Origin: CAZAPO01 sp044841755 | Lineage (GTDB): Bacteria; Bacteroidota; Bacteroidia; Flavobacteriales; Flavobacteriaceae | DNA length: 64,000 bases | Reading direction: 5' to 3' | Assembly: GCA_044841755.1 (NCBI GenBank) | Contig: JAXOFM010000001.1 | Coordinates: 372,001 to 436,000 of the forward strand | In this document: positions 53,985-62,148 of the stretch, piece after piece | How positions within the stretch are numbered: position 1 is the stretch's first letter | How the letters are laid out: every line of letters starts with the position of its first letter | Translations under genes and position numbers: made by a program | Notes under the pieces: model-generated | Told to the model about the DNA's origin: nothing | The model's input: only the letters and a program-made list of their open reading frames with translations | The model's database searches: none

Positions 53985-54824
53985 TTAGCCCTTGTTTTTA
54001 AACTGAAGTGGAGATTGTGAAGTATGTTTCTTAAAGAATCTTGTAAAATATGCAGGGTCATTAAACCCTAAATTATAAGCAACTTGTTTAACAGAACCAT
54101 CTGAGTATTTAAGCTGACGTTTTGCTTCTAGAATTATCCTCCCCTTTATAAAATCACTAGGTGTTTGTACTCCTATTTTTTGAAAATGTTTGGTCAAAGA
54201 TTTTGGAGACACTCCCAGCCTATTCGCATAAGTTGTCACCGAATGTTCTGATTTATAGTTCTTCTCAACTAATACACTAAAATCTTTAAACAATTTAGTC
54301 TCGGTATCATCTTTCACAACAATATTCTCTTTTTTAATCCTAACAGAATGGACAATAAATTGTTTTAAATATGCCTGTAACATATCATGCTGCGCTGTTT
54401 TAGAATGCTCAAATTCTTCTATTAAGCTTTCTAAAATGAAGTTCAATTTAAAAACATCTTCTTTACAGGGTTTAACAAAAGGAGTTTCGTAGATATTGTT
54501 AAACAAGACACCATTACATGATACTTCTTTATCGTGAATTTCTATACAATAAAAATCTTGGACAAAAGTAAATTTGTAGGCTTCTTTAATTTTCTCAGAT
54601 GTTACAGAAAAGATTTGACCTGGAGATAGAAAGATTAACACATTATCATTAAACGAATAACTTTCAAAGTCAATATTATATGTTCCTTTCCCTTCTTTAA
54701 TCCAATATATACTATAGGAGCTAATTTGTTCAGATTTGTTAAACACGCAAGCATTTTCAAATTGAACTGTGCTTAATGAAAATATATCTTTATATGAATA
54801 CGTAGAAATATCACGAACAGCCAT
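53985..54824 (-). CDS. AraC-family transcriptional regulator
   Basis: The 279-residue protein has an N-terminal cupin-like sensing domain (about 20-130, with YWIKEGKGTYNIDF and LIFLSPGQIFSV) and a C-terminal double helix-turn-helix (about 180-277; TYANRLGVSPKSLTKHFQK and QVAYNLGFNDPAYFTRFFKK). It lies immediately upstream of the thioredoxin unit on the same strand, with direct repeats between, so control of that unit is the best guess. Signal unknown. Confidence 0.92.
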   Translation of the reverse strand: MAVRDISTYSYKDIFSLSTVQFENACVFNKSEQISSYSIYWIKEGKGTYNIDFESYSFNDNVLIFLSPGQIFSVTSEKIKEAYKFTFVQDFYCIEIHDKEVSCNGVLFNNIYETPFVKPCKEDVFKLNFILESLIEEFEHSKTAQHDMLQAYLKQFIVHSVRIKKENIVVKDDTETKLFKDFSVLVEKNYKSEHSVTTYANRLGVSPKSLTKHFQKIGVQTPSDFIKGRIILEAKRQLKYSDGSVKQVAYNLGFNDPAYFTRFFKKHTSQSPLQFKNKG

Positions 54825-54852
54825 TATAATTCTTCACTTAAATAATTAGTGA

Positions 54853-56136
54853 TTAAACTTCTGGCTTAGTCGAAAAGTTTTTATAAACATTAACAAGAAT
54901 AAAAGTAAGAAGTGATGGTAACACCCAGCCTAGATTTTTATCGGCAAAAGGAATGGCATCTTTCAAGCTATTTAACCAATTTGCTTCAATTAAAAAGCCT
55001 AAAAAATCTGGAATACTAAAAATAAAAGAAACCAAAACTACACTTCTGAAAACTGTTTTACTTGCAAAACGATCTGGAATTACATTTAAAACGATCAATA
55101 CAATAGCAAGAGGATAAATAAACATTAAGGCTGGTAAGGCAACGTCAATAATATAATGTACGTCCATCTGCCCAATAAAAATACCAAGCACACAAGAAAT
55201 TACGGTAGCAATAACATATACTTTTTGCGACTCTTTGAATAAGCCTTTAAAAAAGTCTGCAACACCAACAATTACCCCAACTGCAGTTGTAAAACAGGCA
55301 AGGGCTACCAATACACTTAAAAAAGTAGAGCCAATGTTTCCAAGAGTTTTTGTAGCGAGACCAGAAAGTAATTCGGTTCTAACAATATCTTCATTAAATT
55401 GAGAATTGTATTTAGCCCCAACCAGAATCATTCCAGCATATATAATAAACAATCCTAGCATGGCCACAATACTCGAGCGTGCAATAATACTTTGCTTCTC
55501 TTCAAATGAAATTTCTCCTTTCATATTTAAAGAAATAACAACCACTCCTCCCATTAATAATCCTGCCAAAGCATCGTAGGTTTGATATCCCTCCATAAAG
55601 CCACTTAAAATCGGGGTCTTATAAATTGAAGGGTCCATTGCATTTACTGGTGAGAAAATTCCAATAAAAATTATTGCAAGTAAGATGATACCAATTAATG
55701 GTGTTAAATACTTACCTAAAATTTGTAAAACCTCATTTCTGTTCAAAGTAAATACAAATACTAAGGCAAAATAAATACTACTTGTTAAAAGTGAACCTGT
55801 CTCAAAATATGGAGCAATTGCCATTTCGTGAGTAACAGCAGCGGTACGAGGAATTGGTAAAGTAATTGCTATTGTGTAAACGCATAGACAAAATATAAGA
55901 CTAAACAATGGTGACACTTTTGTGCCAAAATCTATCATTGTTCCTTGTAAACGCGCATGTGCCAATAAAGCCAACAAGGGTATAACAGTTGCGGAGGCAA
56001 TAAAACCTAAAGCTATTAACCACCAATCTGGGCCTGAATTCATCCCAATAAAAGGAGGTAAAATTAAATTTCCAGCTCCAAAAAAAGCAGCAAAAATAGC
56101 AAAGCCAAATACGAAGGTTTCTTTAGTTTTATTCAT
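54853..56136 (-). CDS. brnQ: Branched-chain amino acid carrier (LIVCS/BrnQ family)
   Basis: The 427-residue inner-membrane protein has about twelve helices. The opening FGFAIFAAFFGAGNLILPPF is diagnostic of the LIVCS family of sodium- or proton-coupled Leu, Ile and Val importers. It starts at ATG 56136, 37 bases from the divergent alpha/beta hydrolase start codon. It ends 28 bases upstream of the AraC-type gene start on the same strand, so read-through is possible. Confidence 0.93.
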   Translation of the reverse strand: MNKTKETFVFGFAIFAAFFGAGNLILPPFIGMNSGPDWWLIALGFIASATVIPLLALLAHARLQGTMIDFGTKVSPLFSLIFCLCVYTIAITLPIPRTAAVTHEMAIAPYFETGSLLTSSIYFALVFVFTLNRNEVLQILGKYLTPLIGIILLAIIFIGIFSPVNAMDPSIYKTPILSGFMEGYQTYDALAGLLMGGVVVISLNMKGEISFEEKQSIIARSSIVAMLGLFIIYAGMILVGAKYNSQFNEDIVRTELLSGLATKTLGNIGSTFLSVLVALACFTTAVGVIVGVADFFKGLFKESQKVYVIATVISCVLGIFIGQMDVHYIIDVALPALMFIYPLAIVLIVLNVIPDRFASKTVFRSVVLVSFIFSIPDFLGFLIEANWLNSLKDAIPFADKNLGWVLPSLLTFILVNVYKNFSTKPEV

Positions 56137-56146
56137 TGGTCAGAAG

Positions 56147-56154
56147 TATCTTTG
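56147..56154 (+). promoter_or_regulatory. -7 box of the alpha/beta hydrolase gene
   Basis: TATCTTTG matches TAnnTTTG, 19 bases before the ATG at 56174. Confidence 0.35.
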
Positions 56155-56173
56155 CTGAAGATAAGGAAATTAG

Positions 56174-56962
56174 ATGAAGCAGGAATTTATTCTATTTAAA
56201 AACACCAAAATTTCTTACAGTGATCATGGAAAAGGAGATGCCCTGGTTTTGCTTCACGGCTTTCTGGAAAACTCATCAATGTGGAATGATTTTATTCCAC
56301 AATTTTCGAAAAAAAACCGGGTTATCGCCATCGATCTCCTAGGTCATGGTCAAACGGAATGTATAGGTTACATTCACTCTATGGAGTTAATGGCGGAAGC
56401 TGTTTTTATGGTGCTTAAACATTTAAAAATTAGACGTTCAAAGTTTGTTGGTCATTCAATGGGTGGTTATGTAGCTTTAGCTTTCGCTGAACTTTATCCA
56501 GACGCTGTCAAAGGATTATGTTTAATGAATTCAACAGCTAAACCTGATTCTAAACAGAAAAAGAAAAACAGAGATCGTGCCATCAAAGCTGTGAAACAAA
56601 ATCATAAAACGTTTGTCAGGGTTTCAATTTCAAATTTATTCCGCCCAAAGAACAGACGAATTTTCAATAAAGAAATAAAGCAAGTAAAACAAGAAGCCCT
56701 AAAAACTCCGCTCCAAGGTATTGTTGCTGCACTTGAAGGAATGAAAATTAGGCAAGATAGAGAAGCACTGCTTCATTTTGGTCCTTATAAAAAGATGATG
56801 ATCATAAGTAAAAAAGACCCTGTATTAAATTACACTTCATTAAAAGAACAAGTTGAAAACACAGATACTTTAGTGGTTGAATTACCTGATGGACATATGT
56901 CCCATATTGAAAATAAAACAGATTTTACTTACAGTATTATGCATTTCATCGAAAAATTATAG
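56174..56962 (+). CDS. Alpha/beta hydrolase
   Basis: The 262-residue cytoplasmic protein has the oxyanion motif LVLLHGFLENSSMW, nucleophile elbow KFVGHSMGGYVALAF (Ser in GHSMG) and catalytic His in LPDGHMSHIENK. It resembles BioH/MenH-type small esterases but the substrate cannot be told. Single gene; the small paralogous Cys/His proteins follow. Confidence 0.88.
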   Translation: MKQEFILFKNTKISYSDHGKGDALVLLHGFLENSSMWNDFIPQFSKKNRVIAIDLLGHGQTECIGYIHSMELMAEAVFMVLKHLKIRRSKFVGHSMGGYVALAFAELYPDAVKGLCLMNSTAKPDSKQKKKNRDRAIKAVKQNHKTFVRVSISNLFRPKNRRIFNKEIKQVKQEALKTPLQGIVAALEGMKIRQDREALLHFGPYKKMMIISKKDPVLNYTSLKEQVENTDTLVVELPDGHMSHIENKTDFTYSIMHFIEKL

Positions 56963-57020
56963 TATTTAATCGTTTATTTGTCTTTTTTTTCTAAGTTTAT
57001 AGTCCCAATTCTAATAACCT

Positions 57021-57287
57021 ATGAAAACAACTACTTCTAACGCTAATCCAGTTTCAAAACTTTACTGCAATATTTTTGGCCACCAATATGACGTTTCAAA
57101 GAATGTTACTAAGCATGTTAAGGAGTACACATGTAAGTGTTGTAAAAGGCAAGTAACTACAGATGGCAATGGTCGTTTAACAGAATTAACACCTACTTTC
57201 AAGGAAATAAATACTATTTTAGAAAACATTCATACAAAAAGAATGTTGAGAGTACAGCAAAAAATGTTTGCTACTACAGCTGCTTAA
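57021..57287 (+). CDS. Small Cys/His protein, DUF1660-like (copy 1)
   Basis: The 88-residue protein has the pattern C-x3-GH-x-Y (CNIFGHQYDV), a later His and EYTCKCCKRQV, giving potential Zn ligands, then a predicted helix (FKEINTILENIHTKRM). It is similar along almost its whole length to the gene at 57522. The pattern resembles DUF1660-type proteins. No known function. It ends before a hairpin terminator at 57324. Confidence 0.7.
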   Translation: MKTTTSNANPVSKLYCNIFGHQYDVSKNVTKHVKEYTCKCCKRQVTTDGNGRLTELTPTFKEINTILENIHTKRMLRVQQKMFATTAA

Positions 57288-57323
57288 TTAATACTGTAAG
57301 CGATATTGTTTACTCGCATAAAA

Positions 57324-57360
57324 ACCAACTACTTATCTTTAGTTTTAAGTTGGTCTTTTC
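57324..57360 (+). terminator. Terminator after copy 1 of the small Cys/His gene
   Basis: ACCAACT (57324-57330) pairs with AGTTGGT (57348-57354), 17-base loop, then CTTTTC. The long loop lowers confidence. Confidence 0.5.
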
Positions 57361-57376
57361 TTCTGTTTTCTGAAAA

Positions 57377-57408
57377 AAAGCATCTAATTTTCTTCATTTT
57401 GATGCTTT
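57377..57408 (-). terminator. Hairpin with reverse-strand T tract between the two small Cys/His genes
   Basis: AAAGCATC (57377-57384) pairs with GATGCTTT (57401-57408). On the reverse strand it is followed by a T run, so it would stop transcripts coming from thiL. Confidence 0.5.
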
Positions 57409-57521
57409 CAAAGAAAAAAATGAACCCTTCAACGATTAATTATTCGTTAATCATTTTATTTTTGCCAAAAGTTTTACTTTTAATATCCCTCTAATTCATT
57501 AATAGCTAAAAACTAAGAAAA

Positions 57522-57779
57522 TTGAAACATCTTTATTGCTCTATATTTGGCCATGATTATGTAGTATCTAAGAATGTTACATATCACGTTAAAGAGTACA
57601 CTTGCAAACATTGTAAAGAGCAAGTTACTACTAACGGAAATGGTGGGCTTACTTTGCTTACACCTAAGTATAAAGAGATTAATTCAGTTTTAGAAAGAAT
57701 TCACAACAATCGTTTACGCAAACGTCATATTGAAACTATAGATCTTAGCGATAATCCATTATTCAGGATCGCTAATTGA
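57522..57779 (+). CDS. Small Cys/His protein, DUF1660-like (copy 2)
   Basis: The 85-residue protein begins at a TTG (57522, MKHLYCSIFGHDYVV); no ATG is in frame nearby. It keeps all the Cys and His positions of copy 1 (CSIFGHDY, HVKEYTCKHCKEQV) and the TPKYKEINSVLERIH helix, but lacks the first twelve residues and ends differently (LSDNPLFRIAN). It overlaps the 3' end of thiL by 21 bases. Likely a tandem duplicate. Confidence 0.7.
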   Translation: MKHLYCSIFGHDYVVSKNVTYHVKEYTCKHCKEQVTTNGNGGLTLLTPKYKEINSVLERIHNNRLRKRHIETIDLSDNPLFRIAN

Positions 57780-58811
57780 ATTCCAACCCTGAGCTTTTAA
57801 CTCAATTTTTTCTTCTGCCCTAGTAACTAAGTTCATTCCGGCATTCTTTTCAGTTATAAAACCAATCACCGTTAAATTTGGATTCGCTTTAATTTTAGGA
57901 TAATCATCTTGAGCAATAGTCATTAATAACTCATAATCTTCACCTCCATTTAAAGCAATTGTGGTACTATCAATATTAAACTCCTCACAAGTAGAAATAA
58001 CTTGAGGATCTAACGGAATTTTATTTTCGTAAAGATCACATCCAACTCCACTTTGTTTACATAAATGCATGATTTCAGAAGACAAACCGTCACTAATATC
58101 AATCATTGAAGTTGGTTTAACCTCTAGATCTTTCAACAACTTTACTATATCTTTTCTAGATTCTGGTTTTAATTGTCTTTCTATAATGTATGAGTAATGA
58201 TCTAAATCTGGCTGATTGTTAGGATTAACCTTGTACACTTCTTTCTCTCTTTCTAAAACTTGCAGTCCCATATATGCTCCACCAAGATCACCAGTTACTA
58301 CAAGTAGGTCATTTGGCTTTGCTCCATTTCTATAAACCAGATCTTGTTTATTAGCTACTCCAATAGCAGTAACAGAAATTATCAATCCTGAAGTTGAAGA
58401 AGTGGTATCACCTCCAACCAAATCAATACCATAAATTCTGGCAGCGGTTTCAATCCCAGCATATAGCTCCTCCAAAGCTTCTAAAGGAAATCTATTAGAT
58501 ACAGCAATTGAGACCGTAACTTGTGTTGCCATGGCATTCATTGCATAAACATCAGACAGGTTTACCATAACTGATTTATAGCCCAAATGCTTTAGTGGGA
58601 TATAACTTAAATTAAAATGAACACCTTCTACAAGAAGGTCAGTTGAAACTACCACCTCTTTATTATCAAAGTTGAGTACAGCAGCATCATCTCCAATTCC
58701 TTTAACTGTACTTTTTTGATTAACACTAAAATTTTTTGTTAAATGCGTTATTAAACCAAACTCTCCTAAGCTACTTATTGGCGTTCTTTGTGGGTTTTTG
58801 TCTTCAATCAT
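57759..58811 (-). CDS. thiL: Thiamine-monophosphate kinase
   Basis: The 350-residue protein of the PurM/ThiL ATP-binding family has STVKGIGDDAAVL, VVSTDLLVEGVHF, GYKSVMVNLSDVYAM, GGDTTSS, LVVTGDLGGAYMGLQVL and MIDISDGLSSEIMHLCKQSG. It phosphorylates thiamine monophosphate to the diphosphate cofactor. Single gene with its own promoter very near the ATG. Its 3' end overlaps the convergent small Cys/His gene. Confidence 0.95.
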   Translation of the reverse strand: MIEDKNPQRTPISSLGEFGLITHLTKNFSVNQKSTVKGIGDDAAVLNFDNKEVVVSTDLLVEGVHFNLSYIPLKHLGYKSVMVNLSDVYAMNAMATQVTVSIAVSNRFPLEALEELYAGIETAARIYGIDLVGGDTTSSTSGLIISVTAIGVANKQDLVYRNGAKPNDLLVVTGDLGGAYMGLQVLEREKEVYKVNPNNQPDLDHYSYIIERQLKPESRKDIVKLLKDLEVKPTSMIDISDGLSSEIMHLCKQSGVGCDLYENKIPLDPQVISTCEEFNIDSTTIALNGGEDYELLMTIAQDDYPKIKANPNLTVIGFITEKNAGMNLVTRAEEKIELKAQGWNSISDPE

Positions 58812-58815
58812 GCCG

Positions 58816-58823
58816 CAAAGATA
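58816..58823 (-). promoter_or_regulatory. -7 box placed 4 bases before the thiL ATG
   Basis: On the reverse strand TATCTTTG matches TAnnTTTG, followed by four bases and the ATG at 58811, which predicts a leaderless transcript. Confidence 0.45.
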
Positions 58824-58902
58824 GACAAGAAAAACAATTTTAATTCGTTAACATTATATCAAAAATTAGACTTTGAAAAAGTTCTGTATCTTTAAAAAAA
58901 AT

Positions 58903-60372
58903 ATGAAAATGAAAAAAGCCTCAATATCATTCAAGATATTCTTGAACTTAGTTTGTATTAGCTTTCTCATAATTGCATGTAAAACTGAACCTGTTGATAC
59001 AGCTTCAGAACTAGATCTTGATAACGACGGTATAGAAAACACCCTTGATAATTGCCCTGAGACCTTCAATCCAGATCAGGAAGATCTTGATAATGATAAT
59101 ATTGGAGATGTATGCGATGATGTTGTTGCACTTGACGAAGATAATGATGGCATTGAAAATAGCCTAGACAACTGTCCTACAACTCCCAATCCAGACCAGG
59201 AAGATCTTGATGGTGACAATATAGGTGACGTCTGTGATGATTTTGTTGGACAAGCTCCATGTGAAAATGGTTTTGCAGGTAATTACCCATGTGATGACTA
59301 TGACCTTGTAGCACATATGTCATTAATAGATCTCAATGGTGGTTTAGACGGGAATGATTGTTGGGGATGGACAGACCCAACCAATGGAAACGAATATGCA
59401 CTGGTTTGTACATCAGGTGGAGTATCGTTTGTTGATATCTCTATTCCGCAAGCACCTGTTCTTTTAGGAACAGTGCCAACAGCGACTTTTGATACTCCGT
59501 GGAGAGATGTAAAAGTTTATAACGATCATGCTTTTATAGTAGCTGATAATGCCGGTTCACACGGTATGCAAATTTTTGATCTAACGCGTTTACGAAATGT
59601 TTCAAATGCTCCAGAAACATTTGCTCCAGATGCTCATTATACTGGTTTTGGGAGTGCACATAATGTGGTAATAAATGAAGATTCTGGATATGCATATATC
59701 GTAGGAACCAGTAGAAGTGGTGTATATCAAGGAGGTCCTTTATTTATTAATATCCAAGATCCTTTAAACCCAATTGATGAAGGTGGCTATGCTGGATATG
59801 CACATGATGCTCAAACTATAACCTATAATGGTCCTGATACAGACCATACTGGAAAAGAAATCTTAATAGGAAGTAATGAAGATGAAGTTGTAATTGTAGA
59901 TGTTACAGATAAAGCTAACCCCCAAGAAATTTCAACAATTAGTTATAGTAATGTTGGTTATACACATCAAGGATGGTTTACTGATGATCTTAGTTACTTC
60001 ATTCTTGGTGATGAATTAGACGAGGCTAATTTTGGAATGAATACACGTACAATTGTATTTGATTTTACAGATCTTGATAACCCAACTTTACATATGACCT
60101 ATTCAGGAGAATCAAATGCAATTGACCATAATGGATATGTTAAAAATGATCTGTTTTACCAAGCAAATTATACTGCAGGAGTAAGGTTTATTGACATTAG
60201 TGATATAGATAATGCTACCATGAGCGAAATTGGTTTCTTCGATACATATCCAGAAAATAACAACACTTCTTTTAATGGAGCGTGGAATGTCTACCCATAT
60301 TTTGAAAGTGGAAACATTATCATTAGTGATATTAACAGAGGTCTCTTCATAATTAAAAAAAGTGACAACTAA
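58903..60372 (+). CDS. Choice-of-anchor B lipoprotein with thrombospondin type 3 repeats
   Basis: The protein has 489 residues from the ATG at 58903; a TTG at 58873 is rejected because MKMKKASISF gives a cleaner signal. The lipobox ends LIIAC. Two thrombospondin type 3 calcium-binding repeats follow (DLDNDGIENTLDNCP, EDNDGIENSLDNCP; about 35-105). The rest is a choice-of-anchor B/LVIVD-type beta-propeller (VSFVDISIPQAPVLLGTVP, HAFIVADNAGSHGMQIFDL). Probably cell-surface, calcium-stiffened. The propeller gene at 60375 starts 2 bases after it. Confidence 0.85.
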   Translation: MKMKKASISFKIFLNLVCISFLIIACKTEPVDTASELDLDNDGIENTLDNCPETFNPDQEDLDNDNIGDVCDDVVALDEDNDGIENSLDNCPTTPNPDQEDLDGDNIGDVCDDFVGQAPCENGFAGNYPCDDYDLVAHMSLIDLNGGLDGNDCWGWTDPTNGNEYALVCTSGGVSFVDISIPQAPVLLGTVPTATFDTPWRDVKVYNDHAFIVADNAGSHGMQIFDLTRLRNVSNAPETFAPDAHYTGFGSAHNVVINEDSGYAYIVGTSRSGVYQGGPLFINIQDPLNPIDEGGYAGYAHDAQTITYNGPDTDHTGKEILIGSNEDEVVIVDVTDKANPQEISTISYSNVGYTHQGWFTDDLSYFILGDELDEANFGMNTRTIVFDFTDLDNPTLHMTYSGESNAIDHNGYVKNDLFYQANYTAGVRFIDISDIDNATMSEIGFFDTYPENNNTSFNGAWNVYPYFESGNIIISDINRGLFIIKKSDN

Positions 60373-60374
60373 TT

Positions 60375-61694
60375 ATGAATCAAAACATTCGCTTGATCAT
60401 CCTAAGCCTATTTATTGGCTTAACTTCTTGCTTCAATGATGATTTTGATGACAAGTTTACTTTTAGTGGGCCTCAATGGGCAAAAGTTTTTGGAGGAATG
60501 AATGATGATCATGCCTACTCTGTAATTCAAACAACAGATGGAAATTTAGCAGTCTTTGGTTACACCAATAGTATAGATGGAGATGTTACTGATAAAACAC
60601 TACAGGAAAATGATTATTGGTTAATAAAATTAACAACTGAAGGTGAGATTATCTGGAGTAAAACTTATGGAGGAAGTGGTGATGACAAAGGGCAACAGGT
60701 TATTGAAACACTTGATGGTGGTTTTGCTATAGTTGGTTACAGTATGAGTAGTGATGGCAATGGCAGCAATAATGAAGGTTTTCATGATAACTGGATATTG
60801 AAACTAGATAGCTCAGGGGAAATTGAATGGGAAAAAAGCTATGGTTTTTCTGGTCATGATCATGCATACTCAGTACTACAAACAAATGATGGTGGTTTCT
60901 TTATGACAGGTTTTCTAGATGTAACTGCTTCAGGAGGAGAAGGGAATTCACGAAGAAGACATGGTGTTGGTGAGTTTTGGTGTCATCGTTTAAATACAAA
61001 TGGTGATATAATTTGGCGTCGTTATTTTGGAGGTACACAAAATGACAGATCATTTAGTGCTGTTCAAGCAAATGATGGTGGTTTTGTCATCACAGGATTT
61101 ACTGAGAGTAACGATTTTGATATAACAGATAGTAGAGGGTCTTATGATTTTTGGGTCATCAAACTTGATACTAATGGGAACCTGGTTTGGGAAACATCTA
61201 TCGGAGGTTCGGGAATTGATCAGGGAAGATCAATTGTAAAAACTAACAATAATTCTTATCTCATTGTTGGGAATTCGTTCAGTACAGATGGAGATATATC
61301 TCAAAACTTAGGAAATTCAGATTTTTTTATTGCCAACCTTAATGACAACGGAGACATTATTTGGACTAAAAATTATGGTGGTTCAGATTTTGATTATGCT
61401 ACATCAATAACTCCTACATATCAAGGGTTTTTAGTAACTGGATATTCCAAAAGTACAGATCAGCATTTGAGTACAAATAGTGGAGATAATGATTTTTGGG
61501 TGCTAAAAATTGATTCCAACGGTAACATTATGGATGAAAAAAGTTTTGGCGGCTCAGGTTTAGATCTTGCCCATGACATTGTTCAACTTGATGATGGCAG
61601 TATTGTTGTTGTGGGTGAAACCGAAAGTAATGATATTGAAGGTATTGAACACAGCGGAATGAAAGACGCTCTTGTCATTAAATTCAACCAATAA
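60375..61694 (+). CDS. Seven-repeat beta-propeller lipoprotein
   Basis: The 439-residue lipoprotein has a lipobox ending GLTSC. Seven repeats of about 55-60 residues follow, each with W-x-K-x-x-G-G-S-x-x-D, then D/N-G-G-F-x-x-x-G-Y/F (for example WSKTYGGSGDDKGQQVIET and DGGFAIVGYSMSSDG), so a single seven-bladed propeller is expected. The last repeat is followed by DALVIKFNQ, which would close the ring. Probably surface-exposed with the upstream LVIVD protein in one operon. No enzyme motif. Confidence 0.8.
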   Translation: MNQNIRLIILSLFIGLTSCFNDDFDDKFTFSGPQWAKVFGGMNDDHAYSVIQTTDGNLAVFGYTNSIDGDVTDKTLQENDYWLIKLTTEGEIIWSKTYGGSGDDKGQQVIETLDGGFAIVGYSMSSDGNGSNNEGFHDNWILKLDSSGEIEWEKSYGFSGHDHAYSVLQTNDGGFFMTGFLDVTASGGEGNSRRRHGVGEFWCHRLNTNGDIIWRRYFGGTQNDRSFSAVQANDGGFVITGFTESNDFDITDSRGSYDFWVIKLDTNGNLVWETSIGGSGIDQGRSIVKTNNNSYLIVGNSFSTDGDISQNLGNSDFFIANLNDNGDIIWTKNYGGSDFDYATSITPTYQGFLVTGYSKSTDQHLSTNSGDNDFWVLKIDSNGNIMDEKSFGGSGLDLAHDIVQLDDGSIVVVGETESNDIEGIEHSGMKDALVIKFNQ

Positions 61695-61747
61695 TTCTTC
61701 ATAGGAAAAACCTATATATCCATTAAGGAATATAATGTTAGGTTTTC

Positions 61748-61777
61748 TTTAAAAACACTACATAAATTGTATATTTG
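61748..61777 (+). promoter_or_regulatory. Promoter of the suf operon
   Basis: TATATTTG (61770-61777) is a perfect TAnnTTTG box; TTT at 61748-61750 is 19 bases before it, a partial -33 element. It lies 33 bases before the ATG at 61811. Confidence 0.5.
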
Positions 61778-61810
61778 CACACTATTTAGAAGTGTTCTAT
61801 ATTAGAAGGT

Positions 61811-62140
61811 ATGATCAAAGTTTCTGAAACAGCAAAAAACAAGGTAAGTAGCCTTATGCAAGAAGATGGTTTTAACCCTAGCACAGACTTCGTTCGTGTA
61901 GGTGTTAAAAGCGGTGGTTGCTCAGGCTTAACATATGACCTTAAGTTTGACAAAGAACAAAAAGAAGAAGATAAGGTTTTTGAAGATAATGGTGTCAAAA
62001 TAATAGTTGATAAAAAAAGTTTCTTATATCTTATCGGAACTACACTTGAATATTCTGGAGGACTTAACGGAACAGGTTTTGTTTTCAATAATCCAAATGC
62101 AAATCGCACATGTGGTTGCGGTGAAAGTTTTTCTTTATAA
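61811..62140 (+). CDS. sufA: HesB/IscA/SufA-type iron-sulfur assembly protein
   Basis: The 109-residue A-type carrier has the three conserved Cys: SGGCSGLTYDL and the C-terminal CGCGESFSL. It receives or transfers nascent Fe-S clusters. sufB starts 8 bases after its stop, so it opens the suf operon. sufA is used as symbol because of that context. Confidence 0.93.
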   Translation: MIKVSETAKNKVSSLMQEDGFNPSTDFVRVGVKSGGCSGLTYDLKFDKEQKEEDKVFEDNGVKIIVDKKSFLYLIGTTLEYSGGLNGTGFVFNNPNANRTCGCGESFSL

Positions 62141-62148
62141 TTATAACA

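Noticed and set aside
57306..57494. Forward frame of 62 codons between the two small Cys/His genes
   Set aside because: It runs through two hairpins, is dominated by Leu/Ser/Phe from A/T-rich DNA, and has no promoter or similarity to anything I recognise.
57021..57779. Toxin-antitoxin pair
   Set aside because: The two small proteins are paralogues of each other, separated by 234 bases with hairpins, unlike the overlapping unlike partners of a toxin-antitoxin operon.
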